A stretch of 64,000 bases of DNA from Bacteroidia bacterium (GTDB lineage Bacteria; Bacteroidota; Bacteroidia; M30B66). The notes beneath the pieces were generated by a model that had not been told where the DNA came from, did no database searches, and saw only the letters and a program-made list of their open reading frames with translations. Position 1 is the first letter of the stretch. The number at the start of each line of letters is the position of its first letter. Position numbers and translations under genes: made by a program. The stretch covers positions 181,229 to 245,228 of the forward strand of contig JAGYKL010000002.1 in NCBI GenBank assembly GCA_018401705.1, given 5' to 3'. Shown here piece by piece: positions 17,506-26,131 of this stretch.

Positions 17506-19986
17506 TTAGTGAGTTACTGAAATTATTTTTGAATGGTATTTTACTCCATCTATTTCCAAAGTACACACAAATAGTCCCGACTGTAACTCATTTACAGGAA
17601 GCTTTACCTGGTTAAGTCCGCTTACTGAAGGCAATTGAGTTTGAAGGACTTTCCGGCCATTCATGTCATAAACAGCGACGTTCGCCTGACTTGTTTGTTC
17701 TGGCAATTCATAATCAATTGTGACCACGTCTCTTGCAGGATTCGGGAAAGCATTTCCCAAGAATGAGCTGGTTTTCGGACTTGTTATTGATTGAATTCCA
17801 TCACCTGCGTACCTAGCTCCTCCACCTCCGCATTGCCAAACCAATACCTGATGATGTCCCTCAGCAAACAACTCTGTCCCAATAATTGAAGGGCAAGCTG
17901 GGATTTGACTATTGTTGCACAAAACCAGCTCAAGCGATATTGGAGATTTCACAGGTACTACATGCAACCTGTAGGTTAGAACATTCAGGTTTCCATCAGG
18001 ATGCTGGACAGGTGGAGCTGTAATTACCGGAAGTTCGGCCGGGAGAGTAGTGTTCAGAAAATCATCGGTTTCTGAAGTCCTGTTGATAATAAATAAACTC
18101 CCAACTGGCTGCCAACTAAGACCTGAAACAAAACCGTATTCATCACAACTTAAAATTCCATCAGGATAATTGCCATCGGTTGCAAACCACTGACATAGAT
18201 AGTACGGTGTTGAAGCTCCTCGAGGTTTGCCGATTGTAATCGCAGATGAAGGAGAATCAGGAAAACAAAGTGCCTGACTGCCAAAAACCTCGCCCGGACT
18301 AAACCGGCTTCTCGCAACGATATAACGCGGCTCGAGCCAATATGAAACCGTTCCAATGGTCACCCTGGGTGTATAAAATCTATTCATGGGCGTGAAAGAC
18401 CCGTCGTCGAAAACAGGGCTTGGGTCGTAAGTTAGTCCTGTTCCTACTAGTACATCCTCGGGTATTAATGGGCTGCTTGGATTCTTCAGCCATGTTGTCT
18501 GATACCAGTTTATGACAGCGCCGCTTGCCGGCGGATTAGAGAAGGTTATTGGGTCCGGATCGCCCTCATAGCAAACAGTGTCGATTAAGTCTCCGGCCAG
18601 TTGACCAAAATTTGCGTTGCTTACAATTACTCTAAGTTCATCTTCAGCCCAGCGTGAGCATCCGTTAAAAGTGACACGACACGCGTAGGTGCGACTTGCG
18701 GTCAAAAGTGGAGGGTCGTAAATGCTTGAATTGGCCCCGGAAATGGCTAACCAACCCGCTGGAATAGAGTTGACGTTAGGTCTAGTTGAAAGCCCTGAAA
18801 ATGAAAACCATTGATATGAATATCCGCTTGCGTAAGGTGTTAAACATTCTACCGGGCCTGGATCTCCACTTGAAAAGTAAAGAACTTCATTTTGAGGCAA
18901 ATCAGGAGGTACGTCCTTGAAAAAAACAAAACCTGAGTCAAAAACGGGAAGCATGATTTGCCTCACCCCGGTAGCCCAAAGGCTTATTGGTCCATTGATT
19001 ACCCGGCAAGCATAAGTTCTACTTGTTTCAAGCCCTGCAGGCGGATTGTAGCTGCTGCCGGTGGCACCGAATATAAGTGTCCAACCGAACGTGGAAGCAG
19101 TTGCCGCCGGAGCAGATTGAATTCCATTTTTATAATACCATTGGTAACTGACACCTGCGGTTGGCGACGCTGAAAATGAAATATTCGCAGGGTTGGCAGG
19201 GGAGCAGAGTGTTTGATTTCCTGAAGCTAATGTACCGGGATTAAAGTTGATTGTTATTTTTCTTTCAAACGATGACCAGCGAGGACCTGAACAATCGGGC
19301 GTGCCCTGGGGGTCAACGCGTAAAGCATAAGTGATGCTTTGATATTGCAAAGGAGGGTCATATGAACTTGAATTTGCGCCCGGAATCGCAGTCCATCCCG
19401 AAGGAATTCCTGTGCCAGTTGGAGCAGAATGAATTCCCAATCTGGAATACCACTGATAGGTAAACAATCCTGTTCCACCTGAAGGGTTAAAAGAAAGGGA
19501 AATCGGATTTGGGTTACCGGATAAATAAAATGTTTGATTGCCGGATGCAATTAGACCATTTGTTAAGGGGCCAAGAACTGATACCTTACGCACCCCGTAT
19601 GCCCATAAATTATTTGCTCCTGATCTCACCCGACAGGCATAGGTTCTTGAGCCGGTTAACCCTGCCGGCGGATTGTAGGAAGATGCTGTAGCTCCTGAAA
19701 TGATTGTCCAACCCGAAGTGCTTGCTGTAACAGCAGAAACACCTACTAATCCATTTCTATAATACCATTGATAGGAAACACTTACAGAAGGGTAATAAAC
19801 GAAGCTTACTGTGTTGGGATCGCCTGAGTAACAAATGGTTTGGTTTCCGCTTGCCAAAATTCCAGGAAAGAACGGAAGCTGAGCAAAAGCCGTTTTCGAC
19901 GTGCTTATTAAGAGCAATAGTGTAAAAATCTTGAATACCGCTTGCGTGAGAACTTGGAAATTCTTTTTAGAAGTTGCCATGGTCAT
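17506..19986 (-). CDS. T9SS-exported protein with tandem Ig-like repeats
   Basis: An 826-residue surface protein. A signal peptide (residues about 14-36, ending TAFAQ) is followed by six or seven beta-sandwich repeats of roughly 100-115 residues, each opening with LASGNQT or a variant and containing SYQWYYRNG and SRTYACRV. These resemble the PKD/Ig-like modules of gliding-bacterium adhesins. The C-terminal 75 residues are a T9SS type A sorting domain (NAFPNPARDVVTIDY, YDMNGRKVLQ, GLFVCTLEIDG). It is divergent from the propeller histidine kinase, and its promoter carries the same 21-bp-spaced direct repeats as the kinase and cassette promoters, so it is probably a target of that LytTR regulator. 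Confidence 0.88.
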   Translation of the reverse strand: MTMATSKKNFQVLTQAVFKIFTLLLLISTSKTAFAQLPFFPGILASGNQTICYSGDPNTVSFVYYPSVSVSYQWYYRNGLVGVSAVTASTSGWTIISGATASSYNPPAGLTGSRTYACRVRSGANNLWAYGVRKVSVLGPLTNGLIASGNQTFYLSGNPNPISLSFNPSGGTGLFTYQWYSRLGIHSAPTGTGIPSGWTAIPGANSSSYDPPLQYQSITYALRVDPQGTPDCSGPRWSSFERKITINFNPGTLASGNQTLCSPANPANISFSASPTAGVSYQWYYKNGIQSAPAATASTFGWTLIFGATGSSYNPPAGLETSRTYACRVINGPISLWATGVRQIMLPVFDSGFVFFKDVPPDLPQNEVLYFSSGDPGPVECLTPYASGYSYQWFSFSGLSTRPNVNSIPAGWLAISGANSSIYDPPLLTASRTYACRVTFNGCSRWAEDELRVIVSNANFGQLAGDLIDTVCYEGDPDPITFSNPPASGAVINWYQTTWLKNPSSPLIPEDVLVGTGLTYDPSPVFDDGSFTPMNRFYTPRVTIGTVSYWLEPRYIVARSRFSPGEVFGSQALCFPDSPSSAITIGKPRGASTPYYLCQWFATDGNYPDGILSCDEYGFVSGLSWQPVGSLFIINRTSETDDFLNTTLPAELPVITAPPVQHPDGNLNVLTYRLHVVPVKSPISLELVLCNNSQIPACPSIIGTELFAEGHHQVLVWQCGGGGARYAGDGIQSITSPKTSSFLGNAFPNPARDVVTIDYELPEQTSQANVAVYDMNGRKVLQTQLPSVSGLNQVKLPVNELQSGLFVCTLEIDGVKYHSKIISVTH

Positions 19987-20043
19987 AAATGTTTATATGG
20001 CTGCAAGTAAATGCACCATTCTTATTCATCAGTTAGCTATTTC

Positions 20044-20073
20044 ATAAGTGGTCGATTTCAATCTATAAGTGGT
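20044..20073 (-). promoter_or_regulatory. Tandem LytTR-type direct repeats facing the Ig-like T9SS gene
   Basis: On the minus strand, two identical copies of ACCACTTAT (20073-20065 and 20052-20044) are separated by exactly 12 bp, giving 21 bp from start to start. This is the canonical geometry for LytTR-domain regulators (two 9-bp repeats, 12-bp spacer). The proximal copy ends 57 bases before the start codon at 19986. Confidence 0.75.
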
Positions 20074-20352
20074 TATTTTCTGATAAATAGCTCTCTTTTA
20101 AAACCCGTAACTTAAGCGATACCAAAGCTTCAAATGTAGAATTCTAGGTCGTTTGAAATAAGGCATCTGATATGAGTTCTTTGATTTTAACCCGCCTTTG
20201 GTTTAAATCTGCAGATGGCCGGCATTAATTTTTTATTGAAACACAAACACTTCTTCCTGATGAGAAAGAAAAAGGCCGATTGTTCTTTATACTTTCAAGA
20301 TCAATGGATTTATCAAAACTAACAACTCCATGTTTTCACCTAAGGATAGTGG

Positions 20353-20403
20353 GCCAATTATTTATTCATTTTTACCACTTTATTCATGAATTCGCCCACT
20401 TAT
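20353..20403 (+). promoter_or_regulatory. Triple LytTR-type direct repeats upstream of the histidine kinase
   Basis: GCCAATTAT (20353-20361), ACCACTTTA (20374-20382) and CCCACTTAT (20395-20403) are spaced 21 and 21 bp. They are variants of the ACCACTTAT repeat found at two other promoters nearby. The proximal copy ends 50 bases before the kinase ATG, implying autoregulation of the two-component operon. Confidence 0.75.
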
Positions 20404-20453
20404 TAAAACCATGGTCGATTATAAGAATGAATGAATTAATTTGAGCCCTTGAA

Positions 20454-23400
20454 ATGTGTTTCAGGAACAGTTTTCTACTAGTTTTTTTATGCTTATCTCT
20501 GTTGTCTCGAAAAATTCTGCAGGCTCAGCAATTCGTTCACTATTCGGTCGAATACGGACTTTGTGACCGCTTGATACGGACATTTAAAACGGATCAGGAT
20601 GGTTTTTTGTGGATAGGAACTCATTCGGGGCTTTCACGTTTTGATGGCAAAAACTTCAAAAATTTTTTTTCCGACCCCTTTGATAGTCTCAGTTTAAGCG
20701 GGAACTTGGTCAATGGAATCGAAACAGATGCTGAAGGCAAAGTTTGGGTTGGAACAGAATCGGGTGGCTTAAGCGTACTCAATCAGAAAACTGGTAAATT
20801 CAAGCGGTACAGATATGTTCCAGGCGACAGTAGTTGCCTTGCGGGAAATTACATTTCAGAAGTTTTGCTTGATGCCGCAGGAAACATGTGGGTGGCTTGC
20901 TTTGGCAAAGGCTTATCAAAATATATTAGACAAAGTGATTCTTTTAAAACCTACCGGTTTGATGATCGAATCGACCCCTATAATTTCAATGAAATTAGAG
21001 ATATTGTAGTTGATTCTAGGGGTATTTTTTGGATAAGTACCCGCGTTGGACTCATTAAATTCAATCCAATAACCGGTAGTCATGAAAAAATTATACAAAC
21101 AGATGACCCTGCAAAAAACTCATTGGTTAGTGGCTGCAGTGGCCCCGACGGGAAACTCTATTTTGCCACCTGGAGTCAGGGAATTTTAGCATACCATCCA
21201 CAACTACAGACTTGGGATCAATATTTAATTCATGAGGATTTTGGCTCTTTAAAGAATCAGCCTGTTGACCTCGTTTTTCTTGACGACCGGAACCTGCTTT
21301 TTTCGTGCCTTGGAGACGGTTTTGGGAAATTAAATATTCAAACAGGAAAAGTTACTTTTTTAAGGGATGAATTTCCGGATGTTCTGGAACTACAGAAGGG
21401 TGAAACCGGCGATGGATCAGCATTACTCAGAATTGACAATGCCGTTTTTCTTGGCTCAACTCAAGGCGTTTATCAAATGCATGAAGCCTTACCGGGAGTC
21501 AAAAATTACGATGGAAATAAGTTCACTCATAAATACCTGGAACCTTCGCTAACTGTGTTTTCTTCAGTTATAAGCTATCCGGGAGATTCTGCGATTTATG
21601 CCGGAACTTACTACCGAGCAGGTTTATACAGTTTTCGCCGTTCCGGCGGAAATGCTGTTTCAGCTATTTATTATCCCGATGAAAAAACAGCAGCATCAGT
21701 TAGTGAATGCATTCCAAATCCATTCAAAAAAGGATCCTGGCTCGTAGCTAGCACCTCTGGTCTGCTTGAATTCAACCCTCCTGGAAGTCTCAAACCGGCT
21801 TTTGAATCAACTGAATTCAAAGGAAGAGTGGAAACCGTTTGCTACGATGGAATGGACAAACTCTGGTTTGTTTCGAATCGAATTTTATACTCCTGGAAAC
21901 CTGGAGAAGCAGCACAGAGACACAATGAATCAATAGAAAAAACCGAAGGAATTAAAAACTTCTGGCCCATTATGGTTGTCAGGGGTTTCGATGATAGAAT
22001 CTGGATTAGAACTGCCCAACGTGATTTAATTGGCTACAACCCGAAATCACTCGATTGCATTGTCATTTCTCAAAAAACAGAAAAGGCAATCTCCGCCGGA
22101 GGCGATATAGAACAAGCCATTGCCCTGCCCGACAGCTCACTCTGGTTAAATATTATCAATCTTGGCATTGCCAAATTAAACCCCTACAAAGGCACACTCG
22201 AATTTGTCGACCGGAATAAAGGTCTTTCAGGCACCCGTATAGGATGCATGAGTTTGGATAGCAAAAACAACCTGTGGATGATTCATGAAAATGGCATCTC
22301 TGTGTATTTGAACGAAAGCGGCTTTGTGCAAAATTTTGGAAATCGTTACGGAATGGTTTTCGACACTCCAAATTTTATTGGAATGGGGCTTGATGGTTTG
22401 ATGTATGCTGGTGGTAATAATAAGTTAATTAGCTTTTTGCCTGAAGCATTGTTGTCCAACCAAGGAGGCGGTAAAATCTACCTCAACGATATTAAATTAT
22501 TTAATGAATCATTAAAATCGAATTATACCGCACAATTTACGGATACCTTGTTTCTCCGATATGATGAGAATTATTTAAATTTTAATTACACTGTTCCCGA
22601 CATTCATGCTCGTTCTGATTTTTATTACTTCAGCCTTTTAGAAGGTTTCGACCGTAACTGGGTGAGTTCTGGAATAAGGGGAGCTTTAAATTATTCGGGC
22701 TTGCCACCCGGAGAATACCGGCTTTTATTAAGGGCAAAAAATGCCACAGGAGAATGGTGCACCTCCGAAAAGGTAATTTATATCTATATATCTCCGCCTT
22801 TTTGGAAAACCTGGTGGTTTAGGATTTTGATGCTAACAATTGCTTTATTCTCCTTGTTTTTAATTTATCGTTACAGGGTGAGAATTATTCAAAAGAAAGC
22901 GCATGAAGAAAATTTAATAGCAGAGAAATTAAGAGAACTGGAAAACAAAGCCTTGAGGAGCCAAATGAATCCTCATTTTATTTTCAATTGCCTTAATTCT
23001 ATCAATAGTTATATTGTAAAAAGCAAGCCCGAAGAGGCTTCCATGTATGTAACCAAATTCTCCAGGTTAATCAGACTTATCCTTGATAATTCAAGAACTT
23101 CATTCATTACACTAGAAAAAGAGCTTGCTGCCCTAAGGCTTTACATTGACATGGAAAACCTCAGGTTCAATAACACATTAAAATATGAGCTAATTGTTGG
23201 ACCCGGACTCGATCATGTTCCTGTTCCTCCAATGATTATTCAGCCCTTTGTAGAAAATGCCATCTGGCATGGATTATTACACAGCAATAAGCCCGGGTTT
23301 CTTGAAATAGAAATAAACAAATCCGAAGAATACCTTATTTGCAAAATTACCGACAATGGTATCGGCCGACAGGCTGCAGCTGAACAAAAAAGTAAAAGCA

Positions 23401-23591
23401 GTTTGAAAAAGAAATCACTAGGAATGGATGTAACATTAAACCGACTTAACAGCTTCAATGGTAGTATACCGGGAGAGAGCAATATGCTTGTGGAAGATTT
23501 AACAAACGATAAAGAGGAACCTGCAGGAACCAGGGTGACAATTAAAATCAAGATTCATCATGACAAACTCCGAAATCAAACAGAAGATTAA
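20454..23591 (+). CDS. Two-component-regulator-propeller sensor histidine kinase (LytS-type kinase domain)
   Basis: A 1045-residue inner-membrane sensor. A signal sequence (residues about 5-24) precedes a periplasmic double beta-propeller of Reg_prop repeats (DQDGFLWIGTHSGLSRFDG, EGKVWVGTESGGL, AAGNMWVACFGKGL and so on) to about residue 690. A Y_Y_Y domain (about 700-765, YYFSLLEGFDRNWV) and one transmembrane helix (about 787-806) follow. The kinase core is of the LytS/YpdA His_kinase type: MNPHFIFNCLNSI with the phospho-acceptor His841, an N-box NAIWHG about 934 and a G-box DNGIGRQ about 966. It lacks the receiver and DNA-binding domains of hybrid systems. It overlaps the LytTR regulator gene by 32 bases. 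The ligand is unknown; the propeller implies an extracellular signal. Confidence 0.93.
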   Translation: MCFRNSFLLVFLCLSLLSRKILQAQQFVHYSVEYGLCDRLIRTFKTDQDGFLWIGTHSGLSRFDGKNFKNFFSDPFDSLSLSGNLVNGIETDAEGKVWVGTESGGLSVLNQKTGKFKRYRYVPGDSSCLAGNYISEVLLDAAGNMWVACFGKGLSKYIRQSDSFKTYRFDDRIDPYNFNEIRDIVVDSRGIFWISTRVGLIKFNPITGSHEKIIQTDDPAKNSLVSGCSGPDGKLYFATWSQGILAYHPQLQTWDQYLIHEDFGSLKNQPVDLVFLDDRNLLFSCLGDGFGKLNIQTGKVTFLRDEFPDVLELQKGETGDGSALLRIDNAVFLGSTQGVYQMHEALPGVKNYDGNKFTHKYLEPSLTVFSSVISYPGDSAIYAGTYYRAGLYSFRRSGGNAVSAIYYPDEKTAASVSECIPNPFKKGSWLVASTSGLLEFNPPGSLKPAFESTEFKGRVETVCYDGMDKLWFVSNRILYSWKPGEAAQRHNESIEKTEGIKNFWPIMVVRGFDDRIWIRTAQRDLIGYNPKSLDCIVISQKTEKAISAGGDIEQAIALPDSSLWLNIINLGIAKLNPYKGTLEFVDRNKGLSGTRIGCMSLDSKNNLWMIHENGISVYLNESGFVQNFGNRYGMVFDTPNFIGMGLDGLMYAGGNNKLISFLPEALLSNQGGGKIYLNDIKLFNESLKSNYTAQFTDTLFLRYDENYLNFNYTVPDIHARSDFYYFSLLEGFDRNWVSSGIRGALNYSGLPPGEYRLLLRAKNATGEWCTSEKVIYIYISPPFWKTWWFRILMLTIALFSLFLIYRYRVRIIQKKAHEENLIAEKLRELENKALRSQMNPHFIFNCLNSINSYIVKSKPEEASMYVTKFSRLIRLILDNSRTSFITLEKELAALRLYIDMENLRFNNTLKYELIVGPGLDHVPVPPMIIQPFVENAIWHGLLHSNKPGFLEIEINKSEEYLICKITDNGIGRQAAAEQKSKSSLKKKSLGMDVTLNRLNSFNGSIPGESNMLVEDLTNDKEEPAGTRVTIKIKIHHDKLRNQTED

Positions 23592-24324
23592 AGCTGTCAT
23601 TGTAGATGACGAGCCTAATGGGATAGATTTTTTGAAATATTCTATTGAGAAGCATTGCCCTGAGGTGATGATTGCTGCAACATTTAATTTACCTCTCGAA
23701 GCACTTGATCAAATTCCAATGCTTAAACCAGATATTCTATTTGTTGACATTGAAATGCCTCGTTTGAATGGTTTTGAATTAGTTGAAAAGCTATCGCATC
23801 TCAGTGGGATGCATGTAATTTTTACTACAGCTTATAATGAATTTGCCTTAAAAGCATTTCGGGTTTCGGCTACAGATTATTTACTTAAGCCTGTTGACCC
23901 TGATGAACTTAAACAAGCGGTTAATAAAGTAATCACGCTTACGCGGGAAGAAAACACCGGGGTTGCTGAATTACTTGACTTTATTAAATCGCAAAACACC
24001 GTTAAAAAGATTAGTGTTACCACAGATAAAGGAATATATTTCATTGAGCAAGATGACGTTATTTATTTGCAATCAGAGGGCTCCTATACACACCTATTTC
24101 TTAGAGGAGACAAGAAAATACTCTCTTCAAAATCAATAGGCGATTTCGAGGAAGTGCTAACAGATAAAGGCTTTTTCAGAATTCATCATTCTAATATTAT
24201 CAATGTAACTCATTTGAGCAAATACATTCGCCAGGATGGCGGATACGTTGAAATGAGCAATGGAGCTACACTCACGGTTTCCCGAAGAAAAAAAGATGAA
24301 TTTCTTGGTTACATTCAAAAATAA
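23560..24324 (+). CDS. LytTR-family response regulator
   Basis: A 254-residue DNA-binding response regulator. The receiver domain (about 10-130) has the acidic pair VDDE, phospho-acceptor Asp63 in FVDIEMPRLNGF, a Thr in FTTAYNEFALKAF and the Lys in YLLKPVD. The LytTR domain (about 150-252) is recognised by TDKGIYFIEQDDVIYLQSEGSYTHLF, FFRIHHSNIINV and a terminal TVSRRKKDEF segment. It is the cognate partner of the overlapping propeller kinase. LytTR proteins bind paired 9-bp direct repeats spaced by about 12 bp, and such repeats occur 12 bases after this gene and at two promoters upstream. Confidence 0.95.
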   Translation: MTNSEIKQKIKAVIVDDEPNGIDFLKYSIEKHCPEVMIAATFNLPLEALDQIPMLKPDILFVDIEMPRLNGFELVEKLSHLSGMHVIFTTAYNEFALKAFRVSATDYLLKPVDPDELKQAVNKVITLTREENTGVAELLDFIKSQNTVKKISVTTDKGIYFIEQDDVIYLQSEGSYTHLFLRGDKKILSSKSIGDFEEVLTDKGFFRIHHSNIINVTHLSKYIRQDGGYVEMSNGATLTVSRRKKDEFLGYIQK

Positions 24325-24335
24325 ATGGACTCGTA

Positions 24336-24385
24336 ACCACCTATAAACGATAAATACCACTTGTATGTGATTTATTACCACTTAT
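24336..24385 (+). promoter_or_regulatory. Triple LytTR-type direct repeats upstream of surface cassette 1
   Basis: ACCACCTAT (24336-24344), ACCACTTGT (24356-24364) and ACCACTTAT (24377-24385) have start-to-start spacings of 20 and 21 bp. The last copy ends 48 bases before the ATG of the barrel gene, almost the same distance as at the kinase promoter. The group fills most of the 109-bp gap between regulator and cassette. Confidence 0.8.
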
Positions 24386-24433
24386 AAGTTCTTAAGCATT
24401 TCTTAGTGTAAATCGTTCGATTTTTGAAGCACT

Positions 24434-26131
24434 ATGAAGCTTTGCAGGGGTAAAAGGCTGGTTATATTCGTATTTATTTGCTTGCTGCATTTAAAAATGC
24501 CTGCACAGGATCTTGCGCAAATTGGCAAAGGGCCTGCTGTACGCATGAGCGGTAACTTGAGTATTCAGGGCGGTCCTTATTTTTTTCTGGGAAACGGCCA
24601 GGCGCGTAACGAGCCCTTTTGGTGGATGGCACAAGGAAACCCGGTTCTGAGCATTTACGGATGGCAACTGCCTTTTAGTTTTTCACTTGGATCTCAGCAA
24701 AGGGCTTTTAATCAACCTTTCAATCGCTTTGGTGTAAGTCCGTTTTACAAATGGGCGACGTTTCATTTTGGCTATCGCAGCATCCGTTTTAACCCTTATG
24801 TAATGTCGGGATTGCAATTTTTGGGTGCAGGGGTAGAACTCAATCCGAAAGGATTTCGCTTTGCAGCCTTTTACGGCCGTTTTGCAAGGCCCGTTCGTCA
24901 GGATACGCTTGCTTCAATTACTCCCAATCCGGCTTATCGCCGAATGGGATATGGTGTCAAAATTGGAGCTGGCAGCCGCCGGAATTATGTCGATTTGATG
25001 CTCTTTAAAGCCTGGGATGATACTTTGTCTATTCCTACATTGTCACCCTCGGCTGAAATTGCTCCTCAGGAAAATCTGGCGCTTGGTTTAAGTACGCGTT
25101 TTTCAATAACCAAACGTTTGCACTTCCGCCTCGAAGCGGCGGGAAGTATGCTAAATCGGGATATCCGCCTCGCCGTGCTCGATACACTTGCCGAAATAAA
25201 TCCTATCAGAAGCATATTTACTCCCAAAATTGGAGCTCAGCTGCTTACCGCAGGAAATGCATCACTACAATACAATCTCAAATCTGTTAGTCTCAAAATT
25301 ACATACCGAAGAGTTGATCCTGACTACCGTTCTCTAGGTGCTTTTTATCAACAAAGTGATATGCAGTCGCTTACCTTCGATCCCGGGTTTAGATTGTTTA
25401 GGAATAAATTGAGAATATCTGGCTCTGTGGGCCGCCAACAGGATAATTTATACCGACGCAAAAGTTTTACTTCGCTACGAACTATCGGTTCGGCAGCGGT
25501 AAGTTACGCACCTTCCAAAGACTACAGCCTAAGCTTGAATATGGCCAATTTTGGAATTCAACAACAGGCCGGCTTGCAAGTTCTCAATGATACTTTCAGA
25601 GTAGCTCAGGCTAACCAGAGCTTGTCCTTAAGTCAGAATATCAGCAAATCGAATAAACAACGAGTTATTAATATCAATTCAACGCTATCCTTTCAGCGCC
25701 TGCAGGATTTGAATCCATTTAACACGTTTGCTTCTGGCGAAAACAGCGTTTGGTTTGGAAACCTCTTTGTCAATCACATTCGGATACGAGATAACATGAA
25801 TCTAAACGGTGGACTAAACTACAGCAGAAACATCTTTCAAAATGGAAATTTTGTGCTAACAGGTCCAACAATAGGGATTTCAAAGCCTATTAAAAACAAT
25901 AAATTTATGCTAAATGGTAACCTCAATTATAATTTAGGCTATCAGAATGGCAACAGGTCTGGATCTACTTTAAATTTTTACGGTGGAGCTTCCTGGCAAA
26001 TCAGCCATTCACATCAGTTTACAATCTCTTTGAATGCACTTCATAACAGCACAAGTTACCTGAACACAGGCGCCTTTACCGAAATCAGACTACTTGCAGG
26101 ATATGTTCTGCTTTTCCACCCTAAATCATGA
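24434..26131 (+). CDS. Outer-membrane beta-barrel-like protein of surface cassette 1
   Basis: A 565-residue exported protein with a signal peptide (residues about 8-24, ending MPAQ). The mature part is built of alternating polar/aromatic strands (for example PFYKWATFHFGYRSIRF) separated by short turns, as in an outer-membrane barrel. I do not recognise a named family. It is clearly paralogous to the 565-residue protein at 49600-51297: both have QPFN-RFG/LFG followed by P-F/K-K-W/F-T-F/V, L-G-A-G and a YGR motif at matching positions, and equal length. It starts the three-gene cassette, and its stop overlaps the giant gene's ATG (ATGA). A LytTR-type repeat array lies in its promoter. Confidence 0.72.
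   Translation: MKLCRGKRLVIFVFICLLHLKMPAQDLAQIGKGPAVRMSGNLSIQGGPYFFLGNGQARNEPFWWMAQGNPVLSIYGWQLPFSFSLGSQQRAFNQPFNRFGVSPFYKWATFHFGYRSIRFNPYVMSGLQFLGAGVELNPKGFRFAAFYGRFARPVRQDTLASITPNPAYRRMGYGVKIGAGSRRNYVDLMLFKAWDDTLSIPTLSPSAEIAPQENLALGLSTRFSITKRLHFRLEAAGSMLNRDIRLAVLDTLAEINPIRSIFTPKIGAQLLTAGNASLQYNLKSVSLKITYRRVDPDYRSLGAFYQQSDMQSLTFDPGFRLFRNKLRISGSVGRQQDNLYRRKSFTSLRTIGSAAVSYAPSKDYSLSLNMANFGIQQQAGLQVLNDTFRVAQANQSLSLSQNISKSNKQRVININSTLSFQRLQDLNPFNTFASGENSVWFGNLFVNHIRIRDNMNLNGGLNYSRNIFQNGNFVLTGPTIGISKPIKNNKFMLNGNLNYNLGYQNGNRSGSTLNFYGGASWQISHSHQFTISLNALHNSTSYLNTGAFTEIRLLAGYVLLFHPKS

Larger units (their letters stand above)
19987..20453. promoter_or_regulatory. Divergent regulatory region between Ig-like T9SS gene and histidine kinase
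   Basis: A 467-bp non-coding, AT-rich region. It holds two groups of LytTR-type direct repeats, one facing each gene (20044-20073 and 20353-20403). TTAATTTG at 20436-20443 resembles a -7 box but is very close to the kinase ATG. Nothing recognisable was seen between 20074 and 20352. Confidence 0.65.

Noticed and set aside
17450..17566. Upstream extension of the enoyl-CoA hydratase fragment into an apparent 183-residue protein
   Set aside because: The extra 39 codons run through a strong terminator and into the 3' end of the Ig-like gene, and have no crotonase similarity.
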